DNA from: Cornus controversa
Taxonomy: Eukaryota > Streptophyta > Magnoliopsida > Cornales > Cornaceae
Direction of reading: 5' to 3'
Assembly (NCBI GenBank): GCA_026545225.1
Contig: CM048849.1
Location: 47,216,336 to 47,280,335 of the forward strand
DNA length: 64,000 bases
Part shown: one piece after another, positions 1 through 13,225 of the stretch
Position numbering within the stretch: position 1 is the stretch's first letter
Layout: each line of letters opens with the position of its first letter
Position numbers and translations under genes: made by a program
The notes under the pieces: model-generated
What the model was told of the DNA's origin: nothing
The model's database searches: none
Seen by the model: only the letters and a program-made list of their open reading frames with translations

Positions 1-1792
1 TATATTTTTTTTTTTTTGGAAGGTGGAACGTATGCAAATATGTCATGAAAAACATGGGTTCAACGCTCTCCACCCTTGGATCTTTGACTTGTGCATAGCC
101 CGACATTTAAAGCCAACAAGGCACAAGAGATTAAGAGAATGAGTAAAAAAACATAGTCCATAATACTACATGTCTGGTCACCCCCGCCCATTTAAAGACA
201 ACAACATCTAATTTTATAATCAAGTTCACAAAGTCACCACAATATTAAATAATTCATGTCACCAACTAAAATATTATTAAATATAATAAATTTATTATAA
301 TCCAATGAGTTCATAGCCGCCGGATGCATTAGGGGTATGATCAGCTGTACTCTATATTTTCTATTTCACTACATAACCAATCAAGCTAGAAATAAAACTA
401 AAATCACAAAAATATTAGTAAAACTAAATGTTTTACGTTATTATTTGTCATCTGTACATGCCAACTCGATCTGAACCTGAAACGTTGGAAAAGAAGGCGT
501 GAGCTTGAAAAAATTCCAGTAAACAACATTTTAATTAATTGACAATAACTATCATAAATTTAGCAGTTAGTATCATTCAATTAATTTTTATTATTACTCA
601 ATATTGTTTAAAAAGTTACATATTGTAATTATGCAAATAAATCATAAATATCAATTAACATTACTTAGTTAATTTTAATCTTATAATTGCATGTGCTCCA
701 CATAATTTTAATTGAACTTACGTAACACTATGCTATGATTCATCCTGTGCCACAACACCCAAAATCTATGATTAACTCAAAGTCATGTACTAACCTGAAT
801 ACAACTCATTCAGCATTAGCCTATTAGACCAAACACTACAACCAAGAGAGACTACACAACCTAAGTGATCGGGGTCCTATACAATTTATCCAAAAAAACA
901 ATCATATCATACCACTGACATGAACTCATTTAATCAACAATAGGTGCACCATAAATCATCAAGACTTTCACAGGGTTCGTCTATGTGATACTAATCATTA
1001 TCTCTCGTGAGAAATTATACAGTAATCTGAAAGTATTTTAACACGTGATACCCCTCCAATGAAATAACTCTGAAGTATTATGTAATTTCTCTTCTCCCAC
1101 ACAGTCTCTTACACAGTTCAACTTTACATATATCCCTCTCTCACACAGTTCAACTGGATCTCATCTTAATCTCCCACATAGTTCGACCAAGCTCCCAATA
1201 TCTCAATCCACTAACCACCCTTCAAACATCATCCACATCAATCTCAACACATCCCCTTCAATACCACTATATCACGTGTCCTAAAATTCACATTAAATAC
1301 AATTTATAACTAACAAACACAACCTTAAAAACACCAAAACCCCTAATTAGCTTCCCACCAAATATCAAAGTCCAATTAATTAAGACTATTTCATACTCTC
1401 TCTTTTGTACTAAAAAGTGCTCCTTTTCGAACTAACCAACCAACCTGAATCTCTCTTTTGTACCAAAAAGTATTTAAGTGTATTTTGACTTAATTATGTT
1501 AATATTATTTAAATATAATTTTCATATTTTTTGTAATTTTAAAATATTTTTTCTTAATTTTAAATATTAAATAATTACATCATCTGGGGGCTAGCAAGAG
1601 GACCACAACAAGCCCAACTTGTCACCCAACAACCAAATCACGGCCTACACGTGCCCCCACACTCCACCCACTGCGTGTTTTTTTTTTTACTTTTTTTAAC
1701 CTAAGGCAAGCAAAAGCAATATATTAATAGCATCAAACAAGATTACAATCAGAAACAGCCAATAATTCTAGCTCCACAGGAGCTAAAACTCC

Positions 1793-1843
<51 letters not shown>

Positions 1844-2388
1844 CATATTTCTACGCATAGCTAATTGGCATAAAGAATGGGCAACTTTATGCCCTTTGAA
1901 ATGAATCATATCCCAGGCTCATCTGATTATTATGAATATATCATTTCACCACTTGTTCTAATTACCTATGTATGATTTCATATACAACTTAATCTCAACA
2001 AAGGAATTACATGGCATGTATGGAACCATTAGATGCTTCCTTGGAGATACTTGTATAGCAAAAAAAAATGGAGAGGATCCAGGTCCATTGCGCTCTCTAC
2101 CCACCCAATTAAGAGTAAGATGAGTATGCAACTGCAAAAAAAAAGGAACTTTTATGTCTTCTTGGATCACACCACCACTAAATTGTGTTTTAAGCCATAC
2201 AGGACCACAAGAGCCAACTCATTTAGCTTCAGATCATACCTAAATTGATGGGTTATCAATTCTTCAACCATAAAACATTTATGGATTCAAGGTTTCCAAG
2301 TAATCCATAACATCTAACATGGCCCCAAATTAAGTTTCAACCATTAGCTATACCTACTGTTCTAAATTATATATAAATATACACACAT
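1..2388. other. AT-rich intergenic DNA, no gene seen
   Basis: No coding region with codon structure or a recognisable domain is visible. The stretch is AT-rich with scattered poly-A/T and a (TA)n microsatellite at about 1796-1836. Short open frames near 1958-2248 have no recognisable motif and lie in low-complexity DNA. Confidence 0.6.
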
Positions 2389-3524
2389 TGTTGGGGATTG
2401 TGTTTCGTGTTTATTTACTTATCATCACATTATAATATTTAGTGGTACGTGATTGGATGCTTATTTTCTCAACAAATGAATGTCAGAGCTTCAAGGTGCA
2501 CACAAGGTATTTGATAAAAATATTATCTATATTTTTCTTCATAACACGGGTGTTGTTCGTCCTGAGCAATTGTGACAATCATGCCAGTAATATTAACACA
2601 CAGTACAACATGGAGAGATTTGATGGCAATGGTAGCTTCATCTATGACAAAGGAGGGTGAAGGACATCTTAGTTCAATACGGCTTAACACAGACATTGAA
2701 AAGAAGGATGAAAAATTGAAGGTGAAGAAGATTCAGAAAACACAAAGAGTCTCAACAGATACTGTAATGAATTTTAATTGTAGGTGGAGTTAATCAATCA
2801 GCTTGGTTACATAACATAAAGCTCAAGCAGTGAAGGTGGAGCCTTGGTGGTTTTGACTGATTGAGTATCCCAATCAATGTCGTGAGAAGTGATTACTGAC
2901 TTGATGAAATTTGAGTCAATGTGGAGATTGTTGGGAATTGTTTCAAATTTCTAGTCTAATTAGGTTTTTATTTTAGAGTTGTATTATATTAGGAAATTTT
3001 TTGTTAGACAAATCTTGGGTTCCAAGAAATTATAATCCTTGTGCAATAAGAAATTGAGTTTGACTCTCTATAAATAGATACTTAGCTAGGTAATAAGTTG
3101 AGACTTATGAGATTGAGAGAGATGTAGTCTCATGAAGGAACTCTTGTGTAAATGCAATACTCTCGTTGTATTTGAAAGGTAACTTTCATTGTTTTTGATA
3201 GGGCAATTCTTACCTAGAGGTTATACTGTTATTGTTTTTGAGAGGGCACTTAGAGGAAAAATTCTTATTTAGAATTTGAGATTTTCTTTTGAGTGAGAAT
3301 ATGAAGGTTAACAGGTGAGTGTACTCTTGGTATAATCCTTCAACTTGTATTATTATAATCTATATAGTGAACTTGGACTCTCCGTGAATGTAAGCTTGTT
3401 TAGTCGAAGCACATATAACTTTTAACGTGTTCTTTAAAATTACTTTAATTTATTATGTGTTTGTTTACTTATCATCACATCATAATATTTGGTAATACTT
3501 AATTGAAAGTTTATTTTTTCAAAA
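2389..3524 (+). mobile_element. Copia-type LTR retrotransposon relic, non-coding interior
   Basis: A sequence opening TGTTGGGGATTG at 2389 and one opening TGTTGGGAATTG at 2929 both lead to the same end block (TTTACTTATCATCACAT at about 2411 and 3464). These are read as a short 5' LTR (2389-2474) and a longer 3' LTR (2929-3524). A primer-site-like GTCAGAGCTTC follows the first, and GTGGAGAT, typical before a Copia 3' LTR, precedes the second. The 3' LTR holds CTATAAATAG near 3070. Flanks cacat and tacat match at four of five bases. The interior of about 450 bp shows no gag or pol. It is a broken, old fossil. Confidence 0.6.
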
Positions 3525-5295
3525 TACATGTATATGATGTGTTCTGAATAGATATTCTATTGATATATTTATTACTTCGTATCCAAAGCGCGCATGCACT
3601 TATATATAATCTATACATATTTAATTTATTTCTACATCTTATATTAATTCGCACAACAATACGTGTATATACATAATCTTTCTCATGTTTTAGTTCACCT
3701 GTAACCAAACTTAAATATATTTGGTTTAATTTCATTACAAATTAACAATAACCCAACAATTATTGTATAATTTACATGTAAATTTATTAATATTAAACTA
3801 TAAACATGTCAATCATGATAAAAATAAATTAAAATACTACTTATCTCAAAATATTGCAAGTTTTCCTTTATCTCCTCCTTGCTCTCTCTTTTCAAGACTA
3901 TTTTTTATTTTTTTAGTGTCTCTTTTCAAGACTTGTAAACTAATTAGTATAATCCTTTTTTTAGACAACTATTAATCTCCGTACTCATATAGTTTCTCCT
4001 AATTTTTAGGTTAAGATTCTATTTTTATTTCTTAATTTATTATATGCATAATTATTCATTTGCAATTTTACCTCTTAACCTTATGTTATAATTTTAGTGG
4101 TCATTACATGTCCCAAATACATATTCGAAATCCAAATAATTTTTGAGAAATACTAAACTTCATGAAATTATTTCATGAATTTATATCATGAATGATGTGG
4201 CAGGTGATAATATCATTGGAACTCCGTGTATGGAAAATTCCACCAATATTAACTCACCATTTAATTTTATTTCATAAAATAATGAAAAATAATAATTGAA
4301 AATAGAGATTTATTGTTGGTGAGATTGCTATAAATATAAAATTATTACCTATGACATCATTCATAATAAAAATTTATAAAATAATTTAATGATGTGTAGC
4401 ATTACTCATATTTTTTACACTCGAATACTTATGAAAAGTTTTTTAATTTGCCCAAGAAGTTGGTTGATATCATTCATATATAGGTGGGGTGACTCAAGGT
4501 AATGTATATACACGTAATATATATAAAGCATTGACTTATTTTATTTTATTTTATTTTATTTCCTGGCAAAAGAATTTATTAATGAAACCTAAACCAAACA
4601 ATTAATTAATCACAGAGAAATACATTTCCATCCACAAGGGAAGGTGAGTCACCCCATTAGTGAGCCATCCCATAAAGCATTGACTAATAGATGATTGAGT
4701 TTGCTAGAAAATGAATGCGAATCGAAACCAAAGATCGCTTCTATGATGATATGATGAATAATGATAAACTTATTAATTCAAGTGGGACCAATTTTAGATG
4801 ATACAGACAAGGAGGACTCCATATATATCTTTGTGTCTCCTCTACTTCAAGCTTCATTCATTTTTATGTTTGAGGAGTGTTAGGAAGCTTCTTGCATGGT
4901 TGCTACATCAATCGGTAAAAATTAAATATTTTATTTTTTTGTCGATCAAAGTATTTACTTCGGTGACATTAACATATAATACTTATTATAATCATATTTA
5001 TAAAATAAGAGAGCATGAATCAATCATCTTAGAGACTTTTTAGTTATTTTTTTAAAAAAATAAAATAGAAAAAAGAGTACATCTGTATAAAAGAGGAGTG
5101 CGAAATATGTATGCATGTCCCATACATGATCATCAGATGCAAAAGAAAAAGATAATTTCTCCCTGAATTTTGTAATTTCGTCATAAGATTAAGATAGGGG
5201 TGAGCTACTATATATGGGCAAATAAATATGTTGCATTCTCGCCTTCTCGGTTGGGACAGCTTGTAATTTCATTATGTATAATTCTTTAAAAAAGA
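3525..5295. other. AT-rich intergenic DNA, no gene seen
   Basis: Only short AT-rich open frames are present, none with a recognisable domain. A (TTTTA)n run lies at about 4537-4560. Nothing else could be supported. Confidence 0.55.
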
Positions 5296-6048
5296 GAGAT
5301 GATTACTAATTATTACTACTTTTAAATTATAAAAGCAAATAAGTCCTACAAAAATTTCACAAATACAAAGAAGTCCTACTTTTGAGAAATATTTTCAAAT
5401 AAGTTCATATTTTATAAATAATGAACCTTTTTTTAGTATCGCCTTTGTTAGTAGATTTTCATTATTGCATTTTTCCACTAAAATACAAATTTTCTCTCCA
5501 CTTCCAATTTTTTTTTAACTAATACCTATTTTTTAAAAAATATTAATTGTTACCAAAATTAATAATCCTAAAACATCTAACAAATTATTTCAAATTCACT
5601 TTCTTTAAATACTCACAGTATGTTAAAGACAATGAAATACTTTTCATCCATTACATTTATGAATAATAGATGAATTATTTTCATTATTTTTTAATTTTTG
5701 ACTCATATTTCTTAAAAAAAATCTCAAGAATCAAAAATAAATCTCTATAAATGTGAGACAATGTTATCTAAAATTTTTATCAAATTATCTTAATATATCA
5801 AATATAATGTGAATTTGAAATAAAGCTTTTTTTTCTTAAATTATTTATTTTTAGTAAAAATTTTAGTAAAATTGTTCGAAGAAAATTAGTTAAGCAACAT
5901 ACATATATACTGTAAAAGAGGAATTGTACTAGTTATAAAACTTTATTGAAATTTTGTATGAAAAGTAGGACTTCATTGTCCTATGAAACTTTTTTAGGAC
6001 TTATTTGTCATTATAGTGCAAAAGTAGGACTAACCCGTAATTTTTTCT
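5296..6048. mobile_element. Foldback MITE-like element (family with 35731-36105)
   Basis: The two ends are inverted copies of each other over about 60 bp. The left end reads inward ...CAAATAAGTCCTACAAAAA and the right end, reverse-complemented, reads ...CAAATAAGTCCTAAAAAAG, each preceded by a CTACTTTT block. There is no coding capacity. The long AT-rich arms suit a Mutator-type MITE, but no exact target duplication was fixed here. A related element lies at 35731-36105. Confidence 0.5.
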
Positions 6049-6435
6049 AAAAAAATCAATCCTAAATAAGATCTGTTTGGGAGAAAATAAGATTTTAAAC
6101 AAATACTTAAAATTCATATGCTTGGATTTTTTTTCCGAATTCCACAACTAGAAATCTTATGAACTTGGAAAAAAGAATGGAAGGAAAAAGTTAATAATGG
6201 AATAATCATTGATATGCACTTTTACAAATATTGGGACAAGGAATTAGGATCCTCTCCAGTACACTGGATCATCAAGTGTAATTTAAATCGATGATGCAAG
6301 TCACTACATTCAGGATGCAACACTCATATTACAACGATGTAAACAGTTATACAATACATTTACTTCAAGGATGCAACTCACTACATTCAAGATGCAACAC
6401 TTATGTCACAACAATGTAAACAGTCATATAACACA

Positions 6436-8038
6436 TGTGGGTGTCAATATAGGATCTTAGAAGAAGGTTGACAAGTCAACCTTTGCCAACATGGCAACCA
6501 CATCACAAACAAAGGAAGCCCATGACAAAAGGGCTCGAGCACCATGGACTGAACTCTTAAGCCCATCTCCGGAGCCCAGTCACTGAAACCTCGAGGACTA
6601 TCTCTCGAGCACAGTCACCCAAGCCTCGAGGTCTACCTCTCGAGCACGGTCACTGAAGCCTTGAAGTCTATCTCTCGAGCACAGTCACTCAAGCCTCGAG
6701 GTCTACCTCTCGAGCACGGTCACTGAAGCCTCGAAGTCTATCTCTCGAGCACCGCCGCCCAAGCCTCGAGATTTATCTCCCGAGCACTGTCACCCAAGCC
6801 TCGAAGTTTATCTATCGAGCACCGCCGCTCAAGCCTCGAGGTCTACCTCTCGAGCACAATCACTGAAGCCTCGAGGTCTACCTCTCGAGCACCGCCGCCC
6901 CAGCCTCGAGATTTATCCCCCAAGCACTGTCACACAAGCCTCAAGGTTTATCTCTCGAGCACAACCACTCAAGCCTCGAGATCTACCCCCCGGGCACAGT
7001 CACGTAAATCCTCGAAGGCTATCTCTCGAGCACAATCACTCAAGCCTCGAGGTATATCTCCCGAGCACTGTCACCCAAACCTCGAGGTCTATCTCTCGAG
7101 CACCCCGCTCAAGCCTCGAGGTCTATCTCTCGAGCACAGCCACTCAGGCCTCGAGATCTACCCCTCGGGCACAGTCACGTAAACCTCGAAGTCCATCTCT
7201 CGAGCACAATCGCTCAAGCCTCGAGGTATATCTCTCGAGCACAGCCACTCAAGCCTCGAGATCTACCCCTCGGGCACAGTCACGTAAACCTCGAAGTCTA
7301 CCTCTCGAGCACAGTCGCTCAAGCCCCGAGGTATATCTCTCGAGCACAGTCACTCAAGTCTCGAGGTCTGTCTCTCGAGCACAGTCACTGAAGCCTCGAA
7401 GTCTATCTCTCGAGGCACCGCCGCTCAAGCCTCGAGGTCTGTCTCTCGAGCACAAGCGTAACTCACAAACGTTACATGTGCAAGAACATTCCCACAAACG
7501 AACAAACAAACCCTACGGCGCGACGGGGATAGGGACTGGTAGGTCCCATCCTTTGCAGCCACATAACAGGGTCTAAACGGGATACTAGAAGGGTTTTGGA
7601 TCGGAGGATGAACGATAGAGGAAGCCCAACCAAATCAAGGGGGGCCTAGTTAGTGGAACAGTGAGCGATGCCTTGTCATAACAGAGACTCTTACCATCAT
7701 CATTAATGCTCTGACAAAGAGTAATTAATGTAGCCAACTACCGCCGCTAAAGGATGTCTGACGGCATTCAATGCAAAAGAAAGGAGGTGACGCGTTAGGT
7801 GTTTAGGGTACTTATGACCTAAACACTCTCGACCCGCCTAGGATAACCCGAAATCAACGACTTTCTATAAATAGAGAACTCTGTGACAATGGCAAGGCAA
7901 GGACCTACCCTCACTATCTTCCCCATTAACTAGCTCTAATCGTTTCCCCTCTAGTCTAGATACTCTCTGGTTCCCTCACAGTTGTGTTGACTACCCATTT
8001 ATTATATATTTTACTGTGATCTATAAAGAACCCCTACA
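6436..8038 (+). mobile_element. Solo LTR (1.6 kb, probably Gypsy) with a perfect 5-bp target duplication
   Basis: The element starts TGTGGGTG and ends CCCCTACA, and the 5-bp duplication ACACA flanks it at 6431-6435 and 8039-8043. It carries a TATA-like TATAAATAG at about 7866, some 170 bp before its 3' end, as expected for a U3-R-U5 layout. No primer site, gag or pol follows, so it is a solo LTR left by recombination between two LTRs. The U3 part is filled with a 35-bp minisatellite (separate entry). Assignment to Gypsy rests on LTR size only. Confidence 0.75.
6560..7465 (+). repeat. 35-bp minisatellite, about 25 diverged copies, inside the solo LTR
   Basis: Units run head to tail with a period of about 35 bp. 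Each contains two TCGAG cores, as CTCTCGAGCAC and CCTCGAGGTCTA, separated by CAGTCACTCAAG-type sequence. Units vary at a few positions (ACTGAAG or ACTCAAG, CCGCCG or CAGTCA), and some higher-order alternation is visible. It is GC-rich and CpG-rich against an AT-rich background. There are no unique spacers, so it is not a CRISPR-like array. Confidence 0.85.
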
Positions 8039-8317
8039 ACACATTTACTTCAAGGATGCAACACTAATACAATATATTATATTAAGATGCAACGCCACAA
8101 CATCATTAAATCGAGAATGAAATGCCTTTACATTGTTGTTGCATCCTCGATTTAATGATGTTGAATTGTCGATTTAATTTTATTACATGATGTTGCATTC
8201 TTGAATTTAATTACATAGAATTGTACAGGACTCAAATGTGTATATGATAGAATATGGGTTCTGGGGACAATACTGACTCCTTTGATCAGGGTCACAGGAA
8301 CAAGCATCTGATTCTGC

Positions 8318-9020
8318 GTACCAAACGCGGAAATGGAATGTAATGTCCATTCCACCATTTTGGACCATTTCTTTTGTTTGGTATAAAAATTAAAGTTAGA
8401 ATGACAATTTGAAGTCATTCCCTTAGAGGCTTGGAATGATCATTCTCACAAAAACCATCGAAGTCATTCCACTTCTTAAAATATGGAATGACCATTCATT
8501 TCCCGAGTAAATTTTTTAAAAAAAAAAATTACGTTCCCAAAAAAAACTGACGTTCCAAGTCCATAACTCTAACCTATAATTTATTGTTCAATTTATAAGA
8601 TTGTAGAGCCCCCTCTCTCTCACACCACCACCGCCGTCGCCGCCTTCCACCATCGCCGCCGCGGGCACCTTCCAATGTTGCCACCACCACCGTTGTCGCT
8701 GCCGTCACCATCACCCCCTTCACCGTCGCTGTCGCTGCCACCTTTCACCACCTCTACGGTAATTGGGAGGGGTATTTTGAAAGAATATTATTTTGTTAGT
8801 TTAATTTATTTGTGTTTAGGAGAGGTATTTTGAAATTTTCAATTTAAAATTCATTCCTTTTTAGGTTTTAAATTCGTCCAACCAGACACTAAAATGGTAA
8901 TGAGCATTTCATTCTTATATCATTTCATATTTGTAACTAGATAATAGAATAAGAATGACCATTTCATTATTTTTCATTCTCATTTATTTTCACATGCATT
9001 CCATTTTCACCTTATCCTTA
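8318..9020. mobile_element. Possible hAT-like non-autonomous element with a GC-rich core
   Basis: The left end (CGGAAATGGAATG) and the right end (CATTCCATTTTCACC) are roughly inverted, and internal blocks around GAATGAC/GTCATTC recur. The middle (about 8615-8765) is a Cys/Pro-coding-like CCACCACCG/TCGCCGC imperfect trinucleotide run. No target duplication was established, so this is tentative. Confidence 0.3.
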
Positions 9021-10008
9021 GCTGAATAGTAATCAATCAAAATCTTGTCTTAATAAGGAAAAAAAAAAAACATACACACGGTTAGAATGGGATAAATTTT
9101 CCATTACTTTCTTGGAGGCATAATTCTTGGCAACAACAATTTTATTTTCATTTTCCAATAACTACTTAAAACACACATTCCCTCATTAGCAAGTCTTTAG
9201 CTGTTTGGCAAAGACATACTGAATGTGCATGGAATTAATGTTAAAGATGTGAAGAGCTATTGACTGAACCTATAATGCAATGAGAACCCAACTGAAGTCC
9301 AATTAACATTGTTAATGTAGCTAGGCTGTTCTCATGGCTAGAATCTTAATTAGAACTAGGAATCTAGCCATTAAACAAGTTTCAAATGGTACTGTATAAG
9401 ATCACATAGTCAAGACTAATTTATGAGATTATTACTTTATTAGCCCCTAAGAATAATCAAGTTGTTCAATTTAGACTTTCTTAACAATAAATTTCGTTTG
9501 AGTTTGACTTTGATTTCTATAAAAGGGCCAATTTTTGCAGAGAAGATTTATGATAAATTCGGTGTAAATATATCGGATAAATTTTGACTGTGAGTGTATG
9601 TTACGCACGATAAATTTATCATGCATGTACAACACACATAGTTCAGATTCACCTGCTACACAATGTGTCGAATATATTATATACGTACCCATTTTTGTAT
9701 ATGTCACATGCGAACTTGAGAATTGCTTTTGTGCTACGTGAACATGCATTTACTAAAAAAACTGACCATTCAAAAGAACTTCTAATAGCAAAGTCAATTT
9801 TTACTTGTGGGCTCTATATGAATTTCTAAGAAGACAATGAACTTAGAACAAGAACCTACTCTAAATATTTTACCCACAATTATTTTTAATTAACATTTAG
9901 TTTGATCAATAGTAATATATATTTTTTCAGAAAAATAAAAGAGGCTCTAAATAATTTTTGTCCCGTAGAAGTTAATACCAAACACATAGATGAAAGTATG
10001 TTGTGTGT

Positions 10009-10232
10009 TGCAAGTTATAATTTGTGAAAGAGGACAAATGGTGCACCTAAGAGTCGTTAGATGAACAAAACCCTATTCTTTGACATGTAAGTGCACCAAT
10101 AAGTATTAATCATTAATTAATGCAAGTTATAATTTGTGAAAGAGGACATATGGTGCACCTAAGAGTCGTTAGATGAACAAACCCTATTCTTTGACATGTA
10201 AGTGCACCAATAAGTATTAGTCGTTAATTAAC
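10009..10232 (+). repeat. Tandem duplication of a 112-bp unit
   Basis: Two nearly identical copies start at 10009 and 10121 with TGCAAGTTATAATTTGTG and run through GGTGCACCTAAGAGTCGTTAG to TAAGTATTA. They differ by only a few bases, so the duplication is fairly recent. Confidence 0.85.
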
Positions 10233-10559
10233 CTTCTTTTTTAAATAAAGAATGGTGAATGATTAGGAGGAAAGTGTCAATGGCTTAGAGGAAGCTAGTG
10301 CCTCTCCTACAAACCCACCCGACACAGAATATCATATAATTGTCGGCTTTAATAATTGCATGTGACAATGCTGATGTAAGTCTAATTATTGTTAAAAAAT
10401 ATTTTTAAAAGAAAGTATAAAATGTTGATAAAGAAGTAAATTCCTTCGAACCATACAAAATGCCGCCTTCGTCTCTCTTTAATAGTCCAATTTTGACAGA
10501 GTCTAAATTTGACATGATCCGTCAACACAGTTTAAAAATAATGTGAAATTGACTTTACA

Positions 10560-11032
10560 ATTCTGTTTGGATTAAGAGATTTGAAAAGATAAGAAGAGAG
10601 AAGAAATGAGAGAATATATCATGTTGCGTTTGGATAGACATTATTAAAAAAAAAAGAAAGGATAAGAAGCGATAGTTTTCCCTCCTTATCCCTCAAATTC
10701 TATCATCTCAAAAATGAGAAGATTGGAAGGAAAATGATAGTGTTTAAGTAGTACTTTTATAATTTCAAAACTGGCATTAACAATTAAAAAGAGAAAATTG
10801 TTATTCCACTCATGTCCCATAAATATAAAAAGATATTATAGTAATTTGGTCGTTATCATTTCTCTTTCATATCTTATCAAAACAAGAATACTATCATCTC
10901 CTTTCTTTTCTTTTCTTTCATATTTATCCAACCATGAATATAGTTTATTGTTATCCTCTCCTCTCCTTTCTTTTCTCTCATAACTAATGTTATCATTTCC
11001 TTTCTTTTCTCTCATGCTATCCAAACGGAGCC
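10560..11032. mobile_element. MITE with GTTTGGAT-type inverted ends
   Basis: The left end reads CTGTTTGGATTAAGAG and the right end, on the other strand, reads GGCTCCGTTTGGATAGC. Inside are purine-rich AAGAAAAGAAAGG runs on one arm and their complement on the other, plus a second internal GCGTTTGGATAG at about 10627. No coding sequence is present; the open frames are simple sequence. Superfamily is uncertain. Confidence 0.45.
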
Positions 11033-11089
11033 TAATTGTATTCATCTCATAATTGTGTCAACCCGTTTAATTAATTATGAGATAATGAT

Positions 11090-11232
11090 TTATAGAGTGA
11101 AAAGTTATCACTGAATGTGTAGTAAACATGGTGTCCATCCATTGAATTGTAAAAGCGTGGATCCCGCTTGCACTATCTAAAAATGAGAATAATTCATTTT
11201 CTCAATTCGAAAATAACTTTCATTATATCTAT
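11090..11232. mobile_element. Small MITE, copy A of a two-copy family
   Basis: Ends GAAAAGTTATCACTGAAT and, inverted, GAAAATAACTTTC enclose about 140 bp containing GGATCCCGCTTGCACTATCTAAA. A sister copy with cleaner ends lies at 33470-33606 and shares the internal CCGCTTGCACTATTTAAA block. Confidence 0.55.
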
Positions 11233-11759
11233 CATTACTCTTACTATTAATGTTATTTTAATCTCGAACTCAATTTGTAAACTCGCTTAATAAAGGAGTT
11301 GATCCTAAATATTGTTGAGCTCAGCTTGTTTAGGTTCATGAACACTAAGTGCATCTAGACAAAGTATAAAATTAAAATATAATAATTTACATGTATGTAT
11401 ATGAATCCGTGAAACCATAAGTCACTTGCCCGTCCAATTCAACCAAAATTCATATTTGTTATAATTTCTTAACTTTTGGACTTTTGATTTTCTACTCTCT
11501 ATGGGATAGCTTGTAGGGTGATAACATTGTTAGGGTAACTAATTTACTCATATGACATTGTAACGTGAAAAAGAGACCATTGACATATGGTAAAAGAAAG
11601 CGATATAAGCAAGTGCATGAACTAAAATAGAAACCAAAGTTTGATTCTAAAAAAGATCCAGATTTATGGCGATGTCACCTTTGAAGTTGAATTTGTCCAG
11701 ATAATATAGATAACTACTGTTGACTAAAGTGATGAATGACACTACAAAGATACGAATAT

Positions 11760-11760
<1 letters not shown>

Positions 11761-11841
<81 letters not shown>
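11761..11841 (+). repeat. Compound microsatellite (CT)n(CA)n
   Basis: About 24 CT units run directly into about 16 CA units, uninterrupted. It is likely polymorphic. Open frames across it are artefacts of the repeat. Confidence 0.95.
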
Positions 11842-11843
<2 letters not shown>

Positions 11844-12892
11844 ACCGAAATAAGAGTGGGCTAACTGAAGCCCACTCTTATTAATGAATGGGCTCAGATT
11901 TATGTTCCTCTAAGCGTTTTGGGCCGGCCTTCAAATATGAGACCATAACCAATGGTCATTTTGTTTTTGCTAATTCCATTCTTGCATCATTAATGGATGT
12001 TACAATAACAGAAGGAAATAGTTTGTTGGGTTGTGTATCATATTTCAGTGAGAAAGTCACACTAGGTTTTAGGTCATATGGGATGGTCTGGAGGCCCATG
12101 CCGGAGCGGTACCGTATGGATATATTACAAATTTTTTATGTACTATAGTTTGAGAGATATATAAGTTGTAATCCTGATTCATTGTTTATAGTGGATTACT
12201 TCTTTAGCTCTCTCGTAGAGTAGGCACAATGCCGAACGACATTAAATCTATGTTCTTTATCTTCATGTTATTCTAAATTATTATTGCGTGTGTATGATCA
12301 ACATAGTTCCACTCCATTTCCACCAATGCTAGCCAAATATAACTTAAGGCTTGTGTATATGCAACTCCAAGTACAAATAGGAATGGGCTAGGACTACCGG
12401 CAACATTTTTACCTCGTACGACCTTATTTTGGACCCACGACTTGACTCAAACTGCCCAAGTTATAACCCTAGTTTTCATTCGACCTAACTTGTTCCGGTC
12501 AATGTTAAGTTTCTTAAAGCACTCTATAATCACTGAGTACATCTCGGGAATACAATTCTCTCATCCCACATACACATATATCTTGGGAATGGTTAGTGAT
12601 TGATTTAGCCAAATTACTTCCTTCCCGCCAAGCTGATTGCCTGTAAAACACTAAACACTTCTCTTTCCAACCCAACCTAACCCATAGGACATTCAATCAA
12701 AAGGATTGATCTCATACCATTGAGCTGCTAGAAGAATCGTCATCGCTACAAGCAAGACGTGGGAGATTAGTCACATGAGGATAGTGGACGCGTGTCTAAT
12801 TCTCATTAGAAAGGAATTTGTTGAATATTACTTCTGTCACGACAGTCCATTGCACACTTGTTATATTTGTTTATATAGTTATAGAAGTATAA
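11842..12892. other. Intergenic, no gene recognised
   Basis: An 86-codon open frame starts at 11888 (+), but its product has no recognisable domain and no neighbouring exon. Nothing else supportable is seen. Confidence 0.45.
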
Positions 12893-12982
12893 CTAATTAT
12901 TAGTTCCAAGTCCATTAGTTCGGCAAGAGTCCGTTTTCTAATTATTAGTTCCAAGTCCATTAGTACGGCAGGAGTCCGTTTT
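12893..12982 (+). repeat. Tandem duplication of a 45-bp unit
   Basis: Two adjacent copies start CTAATTATTAGTTCCAAG and end GAGTCCGTTTT, differing at a couple of bases. A third partial GTTCGGCAAGAGTC follows at about 13019 after a poly-T stretch, so the region looks like a worn LTR or repeat end. Confidence 0.7.
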
Positions 12983-13225
12983 CTTTTTTTTTTTTCTTTT
13001 TTTTTTTGTAAGTACGGAGTTCGGCAAGAGTCTACACCAGCCCATTTCCCTGTCGATTCTCATAGTAAAGCCCATAAAACGTTTAATAAGAAGAAAGTGG
13101 GACCCACAGAACCAAAAGGTCCCAATACATTCACTTAAATGCTAGACAGCGACTGCCAACAGATTTTTTTTTATTTTTTCGTTTTCAACCTGCCAGCCGG
13201 AGAAACACCTGTAGTTCTATGACAA

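Larger units (their letters stand above)
6240..8230. repeat. Old repeat-rich element that hosts the solo LTR
   Basis: Flanking the solo LTR are several diverged copies of a unit of the type CATTTACTTCAAGGATGCAAC and GATGTAAACAGT (6300-6435 and 8039-8200). Outer segments near 6245 (GGATCCTCTCCAGTAC) and near 8225 (TTGTACAGGACTC) look like weak inverted ends. This suggests an old MITE-like element with internal tandem units, split by the later LTR insertion. Boundaries are approximate. Confidence 0.35.

Noticed and set aside
6560-7465. CRISPR-like array
   Set aside because: Repeats are contiguous with no unique spacers, and the setting is a plant LTR.
11647-11841. Open frames over the CT/CA repeat
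   Set aside because: They encode Arg-Glu or Cys-Val dipeptide runs from the microsatellite.
11888-12148. 86-codon open frame as a gene
   Set aside because: No recognisable domain, no neighbouring exons, surrounded by repeats.
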